Made by a program: the position numbers and the translations under genes. This document shows, in pieces, positions 23,881 through 38,000 of a DNA stretch of 64,000 nucleotides; positions within the stretch are counted from its first letter, which is position 1, and every line of letters starts with the position of its first letter. The stretch lies in contig NC_092590.1 of NCBI RefSeq assembly GCF_047663525.1, positions 10,498,001-10,562,000 of the forward strand. Direction: 5' to 3'. This DNA comes from Anas platyrhynchos. Lineage: Eukaryota; Chordata; Aves; Anseriformes; Anatidae. Under the pieces are notes generated by a model. It was not told the DNA's origin. It was given only the letters and a program-made list of their open reading frames with translations, and made no database searches.

Positions 23881-26800
23881 CATCTACAGAATCCATTTCC
23901 AAGCAGTCTGTTGTTTCATTCTGCTTCCAGTTACCAACCCAGCAAGATTTACTTACAGATTCTTAATATTTTTTCCCCCTCTCATTTCTACCATCTTTTC
24001 TTCACCTGGATTTGACTGAATGAGTGGTGGCAGTGCATCATGATGGCAAACTGTGAAACATCCTGTGACTGAATCCATCGTTGTAACCCACGTCGGGTAT
24101 GGCAGAGGAGGAGGTGCTGGTGGGCCTCGGCCGGCAGACTTCTTCCCATTTGGATGAGTTTTGCCATTCTCTTCAGTTTCCAAATATGCTTTTCTGGTCC
24201 AGATTTATCTCTACTAGTTCTCCAACTCTTTTTTTTTTTTTTTCCCGAGATTGAGCTCAATTTCACTGTGAAGAGCTTCAGGTCAAACTCAGCTCATTGC
24301 TGGAAGTTCAGATTGCAGTTTTCTCCGAGTGACAAAGTCAGTGCTCTGACCTCACCGGTCACGTCTGAAAAGCCTTGGACAGTGCTTGCGATCTCAATTC
24401 ACAACTTAGGCAAACTATTTGTTCTCTGTTTCAGACCGGTCTGTAACACTGTGACCCAACTTACAAGCATTGCAGCATCTCTTTGGCCTTCCATCCTTGA
24501 GCAAAGCTTTGGACAGGCAAACACTAATTGATTCATCAGATATAATCCGGTATCCTGATGCAGACCAACACTTTGTAGGCTATGCAAAAGCTCCCCGTGA
24601 AATCAATGCCCATCTTGACCCCATTTCTGTGGCTGCCTGGTTTGGCAGTGATGGAGGCTTTCGAGGAGGTGCTGGGCCAGGCCTGGCTAGAGGTGTTTTC
24701 TTTGTGGCTGTAGATCCAGTGGACCAAACTGCTAGAAAATTGAGCTTCTAGATAAATAACCCAAGTCCAAGTGTTATAGAACTATGCTTATTCTTACTGT
24801 GCTCTTTTATCCCTGAGCTGACTCTTTCTGAAGAGAATAAAATAAGTTTTAGGAATGCCTTTTAACAGTCTAAGTACATCCATAATATGGTTTCCCTGAA
24901 ATAGCTGGAATTGAGCTTATTTCTAGGCCCTGTGACCCTCCCTGGAAAGACAGCTGCCCTCTGACTTTGGTGCTGAATTGCACAGATGCTTGCAAAGTGG
25001 AGCCCCGTTTCATTGGTGCTTCTGGGTATTTAAGAGCTTTTTCATCAAGGAGAGATGACAGCTTTCTTTTCAAATCAGCTCACTTAAGGGGAAAAAAAAA
25101 TAAGAGAGGATGGGGGAAGAAAAAGCTCTCCGCTCACAAAACACAAAACTGCTTTTATTGTGTTGTTGGATACGGGCAATATTTTTAATCTCTTTCTCAC
25201 AAGCGAGCCTGAGCTCAGGAAACCCAGGATGCCTCCTGAAGACAGAGGTAGCTAACCAAAAGCATCTCCAGCTTTCTCCTGGGATGTGTGGAAGCAGGGA
25301 GCTCCTGTTGCTGTGAACACCCGGTGCCTGGCATGGCAAAGACAAGCCATTATCCCAGGGAAGAGCTTGCCAGGTTAGCAGTGGCAGGTTATTAATACTT
25401 CTGGTGGCTTCAGGTGCAATATCGGATTTGCTGCCCGGCTGGGGTTTTGCCTAGATGGGCCATTTTATCAGGCAGCAGATGGGTTGGAAATGGTGTGCTG
25501 GGACAGGGCTAACTGACTGGAATGTGAATTCTCTGCTCCCAGATCAGAAAGGGAAAGGGCTGGGGTGGAGGGCAGGAGAGCAGAACTCTCAGCTTTCCCA
25601 TTTGGGGTGGAAAATGCACCTATATTTTATGGGAGGAAATGAGTTTAACGGCGCCGATCATGGATCCTAAAGCAACTCTGATCAGTTGCAGAATGAATTT
25701 CCCTAATACCCGCTCCGTGCCAATATTGGGAGAGAGAATTTACGATCTTTGACTGTTTAAATTTTGCGATTCTGATCTAGATAAATAAGGAGCAGCAGGG
25801 CATATTGGCTGGACAGAAAATAAAAAAAAAATAAAATTGCATCGATCCAGATTCTGCTATCAGGTAATTGGATCTGCTCTGTGTTTTTGGACTCATGTGG
25901 GCAGAAGTTGAGGCTGCCTCTATTGCAGAGAGGTCTGAGAATAAAGCCTTGCTGGCGAGGACTTTGGGTTTCTGCTTCGTTCCAGGCCAATCTTTGTGCA
26001 CCCAAATGAATTCATTTGCAGGGGAGGCAGCAGCTCTCTCCCCTCAGCAACAGCACGTGGCTCTGCAGATGGGCTGTGTGTGTCAATATGGACCGAAGTG
26101 TGAAGTCTGAAATGATTTCCCCTCCGTCTTTCGTGACACAAAGGTCTCCTGGGGAAGAACTGGTTACCGAGTCAAAAAAAAAAACCCTGTAAATTTTGTG
26201 AGGCAGAGCCTGCTCTCTGAAGAGAGGTGAAGCTTTTGTTTCTGGCTGCGCAGGATTGCAAAGCCACGTTTCTGAGCAGAAGCTGGGCCATCTGCGCCTC
26301 CAAGCACTTCAGCTTGTATCCCTGGAGCCAGGCTATGTGCTGATAGGAAAAAAAAAAAACTTTTCAAATCCATGGCAGGTTAAAATTGACAGCCCACGGC
26401 CTGACTTGGTGCAATGGGGGTAGCACACGAGCAATTTTTGGGATTATGATTCAGGGCTGAGAGGTTCTTCTTGCTTCCTAATGATCCTATGGGATGTCTG
26501 CAGGGGGGAATTGCTGTTTTGGTGGCAGGGATGGAGGGACAAAAGCTGGGTGCCTGTTTGTACACCAGCCTGTGTTTCTAGTGCTGCAGGCAGTAATGTT
26601 TTTAGAGAGCCTTGTGCACTGATGAACTATTCCTAACATTGTTTAATCACTGCATCTGCTGAAATGTGACTGTCAGCTCTCAAACTCTCAAAGGTCACGG
26701 CTGCTTTGGGGAGGCAAAACCTGGCAGAGTTTCTGCATCGCTGTGTTACGCTAGAGCTTGGCCACCAGACCAGATCTCGGAGTGAACTGTTTTGGACTGG

Positions 26801-28784
26801 ATTCCATGGCAGCGAACAACCAGGTATTACCAAACTTTTTAATGTCAGAGAATGCAGATCACTGACATCAGCAGTGCTGATCGTTCTCGTGATTGTTTTC
26901 TGTGTGGTTGTATGCCAGTGGCAAGCTGCTTGCCTGGGATTGGAGTTGCCAAATTTTGCAGTGACGTGCCAAGTAAAGTATTTGCTAACATTGACTGATG
27001 ACTGCCCTGGTGCTGAGGGCATGCAAACGATGTGTTACTTCAATCTCTGAATAGTTTAAAGAAAAATATAGACCTTATGCTATATTATATATGTATTTAA
27101 TTTATAAAGGCATCTTGCCTGACACTGCTTTACCAGTCTGTGGCTACAATTTATTAAATAATCGACTAAATGGTGGCACCCAAACTTCACCAACACCTTG
27201 GTTCCCAAATACTGCTGCCTTTTTGACTGCTGTGAGCTCTGACATGATTGGATGTGCATGATGAAGGGATCTCAAGGTTTATCAGTCAATAATGCAGTGG
27301 CATCAGGATGTCTGGAGTGAGCACTGTTAATTTATTTAATGCAATTCCCCAGGATGAGTAAATGCATTTTTTCTGCACACTAGAAGATAATGCTTGATGA
27401 TAGCTGCACATTGCCATAGAAACTAGGACAGGTTCAGCTGTAAGTCAAAGGTTAATTTATAATTATTTTTAAAATCATCTCACTAAAAGGCATCAGTTTA
27501 GACAGATCTTGTCCAAAACCTGATTCCTTACAAAAAAAAATCTACCCCTCTATTCTAGCTCTTCCAAAAATACATTAACATGGTTCCTGTTTGCTTAAGG
27601 CAGATTCTCCATAAGGTGTTATACAAGATAACTGTCTGGTTTTGAGTGTTTGTAGCTATGTTTGCAAATGACAGCGTGACTGACAGCACAAGCTCTCCGT
27701 GGGATGGCTGGGGACCAGAGCACGGATGACTCATTGTGTATGATGTTGTTTCACACCAAAGTGTTTGCTCTATATACTGAACATGTGTGCGAGTCAATAG
27801 CAAAAAGTTCAAGAGCAAACACAGCTTCGGTGGAAACAAATTCGCGCTGCCTGAAATCATCATGCCCGAGTCAGGAAGCTAATTTCAGCGAGGGCAGCTG
27901 AGGAGCAAACACCCATTTACAATTGTCTTTAAAACGAGAGGCTTCCATGGGATGGGTCTCATGTCCTCTGCAGATGCTCGAGGGCCAGGCAAGGTGAGAG
28001 GAGAGGCTTGGCATTTCCTTGCAGCAACAGCCAATTTGCTCCTGGTATGGGCAGGAACAAGCTCAGGTCCCTGCTCAGATGTCCCCAGTACAGCAGCAAG
28101 AGCCAATAATCAGGTAATGTGTTTCTCTTGCAAACACAGACTTTTGACAAAGGCTTTCTCCCCTGCCTGTCTCCCCAACTGCATTTTCAGCAGAGACTGG
28201 AATAGTTGTTTTCATATCAGGAGCTATTAAATCATTCTGCTGCCAATTAACCCTCCCCTCCAGCCCGTGCAAGTCTATAAGGCGTAATTAAAAAACAAAC
28301 AAAAAAAAAAACCACAACAACAAACCACAACTCTTTTTGATTTGATGATGCTCGTGAAGTCCTCTGGGGAGCAGCCCCAGCCTCAGGCTGGCTCAGCGAT
28401 GCGGAGGTGCCCCCGCAGCTGGCTTGTCTCCTCCCAGCCGAAATAATAAGGGGCCAGGAGAACAACATACGCCAGCTCAGTGCCTCCGGGGAGCTGATGG
28501 GACCTCTGGGCCACCTCTCCTCTCGCTAGGAACATCCCTCCACAATGTATGTTGGGGGAATTTAAATCCCGAGGGACTTTTGACTGAGCATATAAAGGCA
28601 ATTTCAACTGTCTTTGTGCCCCCCTCATGTGAAGATTTCAGGAGGCCTTACTGGGCTTTGAATTTTGTTCATAAATGCCTGTTTTAGGTGAGGGACTGGT
28701 TGAGACAGCATTGTGTGACAGGGAGCAGAGGGGTGAGTCTCTCACCAGTGCTTGCATGGAGGCTCTCGTGTGCTGGTAGGAGCC
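23881..28784. other. Unique sequence, no gene recognised
   Basis: This block contains short T- or A-runs at about 24229-24243, 25090-25100, 25825-25835, 26174-26186 and 26347-26359. Open frames at 24470-24751 and 26633-27050 are discussed under rejected items. The AT-rich part at 27050-27480, with 'gtcaaaggttaatttataat' near 27443, may be regulatory. No exon is supported. Confidence 0.4.
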
Positions 28785-28812
28785 CATACCTGGGCTCTTG
28801 TGTCCAGGTATG
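28785..28812. repeat. Perfect short inverted repeat (9-bp arms, 10-base loop)
   Basis: CATACCTGG at 28785-28793 pairs with CCAGGTATG at 28804-28812. It could form a small hairpin; no function is implied. Confidence 0.85.
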
Positions 28813-31800
28813 AGCAGGAGCCATCAGAAAGGGACCGTCCATCTCCTGGTGCCACAGGCAGGCAACCAGGCTGCAGCACCATCCCCTGCTCCGAGCTGAG
28901 CCGAGGCAGGCGAGCCACCTCCTGGGGAGCTGGGACCAGCCGGGGGGACAGGAGCAGCCTTGAAACACAGCCAGCAGGATGTCCTGCAGACCAAAGGGGT
29001 GTTACAGAGCGCAGCTGAAAAGAGGTCCCTCAGTGACTCTTAGAGCGTTTCAGTTCACCTTTAACTTCCTTAAAACGGCGCACAGGTTCTCTCCGGGAAA
29101 TAAAATGAAATAAAGGCAGAGGCAGGGACGTGCCTTGAAAAGCCACGGGCACCTAGGGACCGCTGCCACCTTCTGCAGCCCTGCCTGCACTGCTTGCAGG
29201 AGGCTCGTTATTGCTTTCCCATCTTCCGAAATGTGACACTGCAAAGCTAGGAGGCTGGGAAAACCGCTTTATGATGGCGTTTAAGCATTTGAAACGTGGC
29301 TTGTGTGTGTCCAATTTCCCACCAGGCGTGTGTAATGTGTATGGGTGCGAGAGAGCCTCCTGAGGAGCGAGAGGTAGAGCAGTTCTTCCAGCATTTCGTG
29401 CGTCTTGTTCAATTTGTATTTAACGATACACAGAGTGTTTTTCCACCGGTTCCATTCTCCAGACCAATTTATCTGTTCGTCAGTGGGCACACACGTAAGT
29501 GCACAGAGGTATTTGCATGTCAGTAAAGATTTCAGAAAATGTCCGAGCTGCGGTGAGCCTTCATCTCTCGCCGTTAAATTCCAGGTCTCTGATGGATTTC
29601 CCCACGCTGTTGCTAGGAGATGAAGATACTGCCTAACAAAGGATATATTGACAACAAAAAAATTTTCCAGAGCAAATCTATCTTGTTATGGTAAATACAC
29701 TCTCGCCTAAAATGGATATTGCGGGATTTATTTCCCCATTGGTGGCAGTGGCAAAATTGCACGCATCAAGTTAAGGCAAAATTTTCCCATCACAAATGCG
29801 TTTTTGTTTTGTTTTGTTGACTTCCAGTGTGTTTAACGCCACGAGTGCTGTTGCCTTCCAGGGTGTTTTGTTGCTAGGCTAATAGCATGAACACATCCTA
29901 CATTAGTATTTTTCCCTCTTCCCTTCTCTGCTACTTTTCCCTTTCAGGAAGAAATGTGGCTTATTATAAAGGTTTCCTTTTTTTCATGACTCTTCTGGGA
30001 AACATGGATTCCTTTGTTTATTTTAACGCAGGGAAGAAGCATGCATGTGGTAGGATTTGGCACAGAAGCAGCTGAGTGCAATGGAAAGGAAGATCAGCCT
30101 CTTGCCTTACAGCTTTAGGAACCTCTACATAAAAAAAAAAAAGGCAAGAAATGAAAGCAAGCAAACAAACAAAACCCAAAGCAAAGTCAAAACAACAAGC
30201 CACAAAGTTGAATAAAGGGAGGAACTCCAGGAATTCTCATGGAAAGACTGAATTTCTAGAAAGTGATGAATTTTATCCCTTTCTTGTGGTGACATAATGA
30301 CACCCAACAAACAGATCTGAGCAGCAAAAGGAAATGTGGCTTAAACCACACAAGATAAAAGGTTCCTAGAGAATAAGTCAGTCTAGCTCTGGCATGATGG
30401 TTGTACTTGCTCATCCCCTGCTGTCCCAGCAGCTCCTATGCCACCACAAACATCTTTGGCCCTCAGCACTCCTGTAAACAGCTCGGTGCCCAGGAAGGTT
30501 TGAGGACTGGGAGTGAGTTTAGCTTTTATGTTGCAGGAGAAAGAAAAAGGAGCCAAGGAGAACATCGTCCCCTTCATTTTCCTACATGCACGGTTGGGAC
30601 CGACAACTTGAACTTGTGCCAGTGCTACCGCATCCCTTCCTCCAAAGCCATGCGTTGGGCTGGTGGCATCTCCTGCCTGCATCAGCTGGCCCAGGTGGCC
30701 ACCAAGGTGAGGCAGCTGTGCAGACATAGTCCTCTTTCCATGGGGAGAGGAGGAGACGCTGTTTTTCGGGGTGTTGATGGGAACACCTTTGAGCAGCACT
30801 TTTTCCACCACAGTCCTGGTTGTCCATGTCAATTTTTGCAGCCCTGATAATCGCAAACAAAACTTGCTGGAAGCCAGAAGTCTGCATTTAATTTGTCCAT
30901 GAGCTTGTGCAGGATTTTAACTGGACACAAATGCATTCAGATATTATCTCTACTTGTTTTGATGGGTGGGGAAGAGGAGACAGCAGGGAAGGGCCTTGCA
31001 GCCCCCTCTGTTACTGTGCTTATCCGGTTTTCTGCTGTAATATCCTGTTTTTAGATGCTTACAGTTTAGCCAAGCGTTAACCATTTAGGACGAGACTGAC
31101 CATGCTGGGATGGGGCAGACCACGCAAAGCATAAGTCAAAATCAAGCCATGGATTTTTCCCCAGCTCAAAGCCAAGTGGGAGGAGTATTTTATTCCATAT
31201 TAAAAGATCGCTGCAATCGCTTTGCTTTGAAAGTTGGCATGGTGGTAGCATTGGGGTCACAGTGCTGTTTGCTGAACATATGGCAAACCGAGCACATTTA
31301 GCCAACATTAAAAAGAAAAAAGAAAAAAAAAAAAAAAGCAGTAACAATAAGCTCTTAAAGCACAAGCAGAACACACTTACGTCCAGCAGCGACTTTGGTT
31401 CTGCATTTCTTCAGGATTTTCTCTTGCCAGATATGTCCTGAGGTGGAACTGGTGAGGGTTTCCCAATTAGCCACCAGTGCTGCTCTGCATCCCCATGGAT
31501 CCCACTGTCAGGGGCCCCTCTGCTGTGGGTCATTGGTGTGGTGTAGGAGTGACACATGGAGGTGCAGGTGGAGGGGTAATGGAAAAAAAAGAAAAAGAAA
31601 AAGAAAAGATAGCCCAAGATGACAAAGGTGATGTCAGGGAGGTGTTTGTGAAGCTCCCAACTTCCTACTGCTCCCGAGAGCCATACCCACACCATTGCAC
31701 AGCTCCAGAGAGTACCCAGAGAGTCTCCAGAGAAGTGTTGTGCAGGGCAGTGCTCCAAGCCCCTGCTCTCCACCCTTGCCTATGTCTCCTGGGTGTCAGC

Positions 31801-31865
31801 CAAAGCTGAACAAGGGCTTTTAAAGCTTAAAAGGGCTTTTAAAGAGTCTCCGTTTGTTTCACCAG
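28813..31865. other. Mostly unique sequence, no gene recognised
   Basis: Open frames at 30383-30887 on both strands overlap each other almost fully and lack recognisable domains. An A-rich run lies at about 31310-31336, and an A/G-rich one at about 31580-31608. The stretch at 29640-29880 is repeat-free and AT-rich and might be conserved noncoding sequence. Confidence 0.4.
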
Positions 31866-32071
31866 AGCTTAGATCAGAGCAGCAGGTGCGATGACTGCGA
31901 AGTGTTGTGGAGATGCTGGGGACTGGGCTGCGTTCTTAATGGAAAACTTTTGCTTAACGAGGAGTTCACCCGAAAGATGCTTGTATATAGCAATGACTCT
32001 GTACCACTGGCATCGGCAGGTATTTACTGAACTTCAACAAATTGTCTTCAGCAGGCTCGAATCAGCATGCG
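31866..32071 (+). other. Candidate exon of unknown coding status
   Basis: The acceptor 'gtctccgtttgtttcaccag' ends at 31865. A strong donor GCG|GTAAGT has its GT at 32072, and an earlier possible donor CAG|GTATTT has its GT at 32020. From the acceptor, one frame is open for 53 codons (SLDQSSRCDDCEVLWRCWGL at its start), covering the shorter exon form entirely. A different frame opens at ATG 31891 and runs through the longer form. Neither product is recognisable. The paired sites are visible; transcription is inferred. Confidence 0.2.
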
Positions 32072-35000
32072 GTAAGTTGGTCAAATGTGGCTGAACTCTG
32101 TGGCCCCTTCACTGTGAGTTAAATATATTTTTTGTTCCACTGAGTGTTATTTGAACAAACATATTTTCCAGCATGCTCCCTGTAGGATAGGGGCTGCCAT
32201 TGCCCACGTATTTATTTAGCTCGCACGTTGGCAAGTTGAAGTGGAAAAAGCCTTTCCACAGAAGCTGCAAATAGAAGAAAATCCTAGCTACACGAAAAAT
32301 CCCACTTCTTCTGTGATCTTGCCCTTGCAAAGAATAGCCACAATTATTTTTTCCATCAGCTATCAACTGCAGTTCCCATTTTTCCTATCCATACCAACTT
32401 AGATATTTTTTGGCACCTGAATTTAGTGTTCCTCTACCCCAATTAGCTCCTGTGCAGCACTTCGCAAGTGACCCTTGTGAAGAAGAGCTGGCCCATGATA
32501 GCAGGGCGTGCTCCTCTGAACATCTCACAGCTTGCTGCTCCGCTTCAGTTCTTCCTGCTTTCCTCATGCTGCTCTCCCAGCTTCTCACTTTATTAAGGTA
32601 AGAGCCAACAGTGTCTGCATACTAAGGGACATTTTAAAGAAACTCTCATTTCATGTAAATTTATATGTAATTTTTCTTAAAGAAAAAAAGGCCCTCTTTT
32701 CTAACATACATCTGAAGACAGCCATCTTAAGTTCATTACCGAATATGAGGGTTATTAATTTGAATATGTTTCAGGTACCTCTGCTCACTGAAACCAGTTT
32801 GTGGTGCTCTTTACACAGATGGTTGAAGATGACAACTCTCAAAGAATCAGTATTTAGAAGATTTCTGTGATCTATTCAGGTATGCTGAAGTAGGTTAAAA
32901 GATTTTTTTATATTGTATAAGCAGGGAAATCTCTAAAAAACATAGAAAACTATAGAATGTCAGACCATTTCTTGATTCAAGGATGAATGCGCACACACGT
33001 TATATACACTGCACAATATTATTAATACAAACACTACTGAACTCTTAAAAACTGTTTTGATGTCCTTTTTTTTTTCAAAAATAAATAAGTAAACAACTAT
33101 TAAGCAAATTTGTTTTTCCATAATTAGATAGGAAGAGTTTCACTGGGGAAGAAAAAAAAAAAACCACTTTACTAGTTTTCCTGCTTCATTATGAGGTGGT
33201 TTGTTGTTTTTTTCCAAAGAAAGAGTATATTTGAGGAAGTGATTTGTCATTAACTTTTTGTTGCAGTTACCTCAGTCAGGCCATTAACGTGAACTGTATG
33301 AGGTTAGCCAGTCATGTTTGTCTGAGCCATGCTATAAAATCCTTAAAAGAAAGTTTTGAAAGAAACTTTGGTTGTGTTCCATCATTGTAAAGGTTTTTTA
33401 TCATTCTCTCTTCTGCATTTTGAATTACTTAGAAACTGCAATTGCATAATCTTTATCCAATGTAAAATATAATATCTAATAAAAGGAGCATAATGAAGAC
33501 CATCCAAGAGAAGGATGCAAAGTGAACAAGGCTGTGGGAACACGCACACAAAGCAGACAGAATGGGATGTCAAATATTCTGAAATTTCTTTGAGAAGATA
33601 AAGAAAGATATTTGAAAGATTTTGTTACAGACTTCCGTGATCAAACAATGACATATCTGTGACCAACTATCTGTTTCACTGGGTAGGAGCTAAGAATTAG
33701 CTGGAGGCAAATATTCATTCTTGTTTATCATTCATGTGGAGACATGCTGATGGTTACTAAAGTTAGCATTAGCATTATCAGCTGCAACTGATTATATGTT
33801 GGTAAAATTCATACCCCTTTGTTGCATTACACTTTAAACATTTCCAATACTTTAAATGGGATTTCACTTCTCTTCATCAAAATAATCACGAAGCCAATGG
33901 ATTTTTTTCCCCTTTCAGTTATGTACGAAGAAAAGTAATGTATGTAATGCACTAATAAAAGAAAAATCCTGTGAATTCAGGCATTAATGCACATGACAGA
34001 CTGTGCCTTTGCAACAAAAACTTTATTAAGAGAGACCAAGCATACTACTGAGATATACATTGCTTTTAGATTGCTTCTAGTACTAGAATTATCACTTTAG
34101 CTATAGGGGAGTCCTTGGAAAGTATCATTTAATTTCTTACAAAGAAGTGACATACGAGTAGAACTAGGAAGACTTTATTAGCTCTGCAGCAGTTGCCTTG
34201 GTCTATTCTGTTTTGTTTTGTTTTTCATTTTTCCTAGAACCAAAAATACTTTCAGGAGTTTTGTTCTGCAGTGCTGTATTTAAATTACTTCTCTTGTCCT
34301 CTCCATTTGCATGCTGTCTTATAGCTGACAATCCATTATCACGAGCACTGGAAGAGTTTCTACAGTGACTACAGTAAACCTTTGATAACTGCCCCTAAAC
34401 TGGCTGGTTCTGTGCAAAACCACCTCTCGCTCATTTCAGAAAAGACAAAACACCATAGTCTAAAGCAGAGAGTCCTGATTTCTCAATGGGACATCACTCT
34501 GATAGCAATGTTGTGGTCTGGATCCAAAAGGGATGTTACAATTAAATAAGAATTCACAAAGGCTGTAGTATTTGTTACTATTAGAATGCAGTGCATATTA
34601 TTAGATCACAATTTTCTTTCTGCCTCATGTTTGTGTCCTGAAGATGCTGTTGTCCTCCCATAAGCCACTCTCTAACTCATAATAACACACAGGATAAAAT
34701 CATCTTTGGATACCAATGTGGCATGCCGGGTAATCTAGCTGCAGTGCTTTTAATTAGACTGAAGCTCTTTTGCATATCGAGTATATCTGTTTGAATTTCA
34801 GCAGGAGGTGATGTAATTTAGATACAAAGACTAAAAAAATGCTGAGCCCTTTGTGTTTAAACATAATGCCCAAATGTAAACCACTGCTCTTTGATATCAA
34901 GTACACAAGGCCTGATCAACAAAGAGGTCTGGGGCACAACAGCAGCGTTCAGCTGAGAGTAAGTCACTTGGGTCCTTACCTAGGAGCAAGCACCCCCTCC

Positions 35001-38000
35001 CCTTTTCTCAGTAGGCCCCTGTTCAGAGGCATCTTGTTCAGGTCAGGGTTCTGAGAGATGGATCTCAGTGAGAATCCAGCCATGTTTTAATGAATTTTCT
35101 ACCTTTGCAGAATTTTCTGCCTCTCTTTGTTTCCCACCCAGTTGTTGCTGTAATACAAAGAAAACTGGCCTTCGAGTACACTTCAAAGTCCTCTGCTGGA
35201 CCCAGCTCATACTGAGCCCTCACACAAAAACCATACCAGCACTGCTGTGTGGCAAACAAAAGCTTTTTACATAGCCATTAATTACTAGAACTTTTCCTTC
35301 TCATTTGCCATTTCCTTGCCAGGTTCACAAGTGCAAACACAAAAGGCCTGAGGAAATACTGTGTTTAAACCAGAAAAAATGCAAAAGATGAAGACACATC
35401 TACAACTGCACAGGTCAGTAGGGCAACACCTAGGGGAAACTCTTCTCTCATTTGCTTTTGATTTTTTTTTTTTCCCCAAAATAGTTACATCAGAAGAGGT
35501 GCTTAATTAACAACTGCACTGTTTAGGTTTGCTCTGAAGAGATTTGAATGAATTGAGCCTTTCCTTTCCTTTCCTTCTGCAGCAAGTTAGCAATGGTCGG
35601 ACGGTTCGTTAACCAAGGGGTAGCTAATCACTCTCAGCACCAGCTGAAAACGAAACCTGAAATCATAGAGCTTCTGGCTTCAGCTCCCTGTGCATCGCCA
35701 GGGAGGAGGCAGCATGAAACCAGGCAGCATTTTACGGTACCGACAGGCACCGTGCCTTCATTTTTGGGCACGATGCCTTCTGCAGGAAGGCCTGGTGGCT
35801 CAGCCCTGTGCCCTGCCAGCAGCTGCAGCACGGCTGCCACCTTCACTACACGCTGGTGCCACCTGGTGTGGCCTGGGGGAATCGGCAGCCACCTTCTGCC
35901 CACCTCTTTGTGAGCTGCAGCGAGGAGAAATCACACCCTGGGGTTTGGGAGCCACCAGGCCTAAGGCTGGTTTAATGCCTGCTTTTATTTCCCTCGGCAG
36001 GGCCGCACGTAGGTAGCAGCAACGTGTCCTTGCCCCACACTCCTGGCTCTCCTCCTCCCTGCCAACACCTGGCTGCAGGAACCACCTCTCACTGACAGGG
36101 ATGTCCTCAATTTGCCAAGATTATTAAAATTTGGCAGCACCCTGAGGTGTGGAGGGCCACCAGCCGTGGGCAGGGATGAGGTGGGGGACACCTGAGACCC
36201 CTGTGAGCCACCCACCTCCCCACCAACACAAATCCCTGGCCAGCTGGCCACGGAGAGGGTCGCCAGTGAATCTTGGAGGTGGTTTCCACTCCTGGCACCA
36301 TGAGTGTAGGTAGCTTCTGAGTCTCTTCAGAAAGGCAGAATTACACCATCCCACCTCACACTTGGCTTTTGTCCCTCTTCACTCAGTTGCGTCTGAATTC
36401 ATCGAGTCTCTTCAACCATACCTGGCCGTGAGGCAGAGACCAGATGGAAAAAGATGAAAAACTTCATGAAAATAGATGGCTTGGCAGAGGACGGAGACCT
36501 CCAAATAGTGTCCCTCGGGAGAGAAATCAGCACGGTGGACCCCATACCTTGCCTTCTCTGCTGCCCAGCCAGTGCACGCGCTCTGAAGGTAGGCAGAAAT
36601 GATGTGCCCAAGCAGAGGTCATGAAGGTAAGAGAGATGTGGTGTGGTGGAGGTGCACAGGGCAAGGACTGGAGCAGAGGAAACAAAAGTATTGCCAGGGT
36701 AGGGTAAGGTCATGGGAGATGGAAAAGGAAGCGGGGAAAGACTCAGATCCTTGCAAGACCAAACTTCGTTAACACATCTGCTGACAGAACAAGTTATTTG
36801 TTTCCCAGAGCTAAGCCACCTTTGCTTCTTGCTTTCTTAAATGGAGCACAGAATTGCAAAGATTTGGTTATTACTAAAGCTTCTTTTCCTCTTGACCTCT
36901 GTTTCTGTCCTGTCTGAAAATTTACAGGCACGGCCGCATTTCACAAATTTTTGTTTGCTTGTTCTTGAGAATTATTTTTACCATCCAGACAATTTGGGAT
37001 GTACCAGGAAGGCAGGCAGTGATATTGCTTTTATTTTGCCGACAGTTGTCATGATGGGTGGTGACAGCAGAATTTCCATCTACTGTGTAGATACTCCAGT
37101 TATTTGAGTGTGACATGACCTTCAGATTAGATAATCACGGGCTGTTGTTTTTATCAGATATGCCAGGAAAAAAATTACTTCCTTCAAAAACAAATTAGAA
37201 TGCATGATTTTCCCAGGGAAGCTGCATATTTTGTGTGTATAATAATAGGGAGATGTTTTTGTGACTAAAATTCTTCTTCTCTTATGTGTATGAAGGGAGT
37301 CGAGTAAAATATGGCCTTGACATTTCTTAATGATGCTCCGTACATGTGAAGCTGTACAAAACAGGGGTTCCTGGGATCCTGCAGCTTTAGATAATGTAGG
37401 CACAGGCTTGTACTTTATTTGCTTTTTAATCCGCCGGGCAATGTTATACAAGGAAAATATTTATTTCACAAAATAGTAAAAAGCTTGTCTTCATTCAGGG
37501 ATTATTGCAATTCATTTGTATGCAAAGAAAATATCCCAGTAGTTACTGTCAGTGGTTTCGGAACAACAGCCCACTATTTGCTTGGGTTGTGTCTAAGCCT
37601 TCCCTCTTCTGTATTGCACATTTTGGTACATGGTTTGTCAAAAAAGAAAAAAAAAGAAGAGCTTAGCCAGTATTTCTGAACATTGTAGACCCTCACAGAC
37701 TGTGTTCAAGCTGTGCCATGGTTTACTTTGGGGAGCATGTGCTAACTGCCAAATATCATATTGACATCAGGAAGTCAGCCTTCCGCTACTGGAAATGTGT
37801 GCTGCCAAGTGTAGCATTCCTCAGTAAATATGGAAGCAGGGAACATTGTTTATGGGCTGCGTCCTCACCCAGCCGAACCGCTGTACCCTGATGTCCAAAA
37901 GCAAAAAGGGAGTTTCAAGGTTAAAAGTGCACGAAACTGCTTTTCTCCTGGGTTGACTTGGGACCTGAATGGACTGCTCTTGAAGGCAGAGGGTAGGGGC

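Noticed and set aside
24470..24751. 93-codon plus-strand frame with a protein-like look (Gly-rich C-terminus)
   Set aside because: It has no ATG at all, and the only strong acceptor upstream (24433) enters it through an in-frame stop. No donor follows.
26706..27050. 114-codon plus frame with a hydrophobic, membrane-like stretch
   Set aside because: The opposite strand is equally open (26633-27022), there is no ATG context or splice support, and no family match.
30537..30706. 170-base open segment between an AG at 30536 and a GTGAGG donor
   Set aside because: The acceptor is weak in pyrimidines and the minus strand is open over the whole stretch, so the coding signal is not specific.
35593..36016. 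Cluster of about 100-codon frames on both strands
   Set aside because: They overlap one another in GC-richer DNA; no one frame stands out and none resembles a protein.
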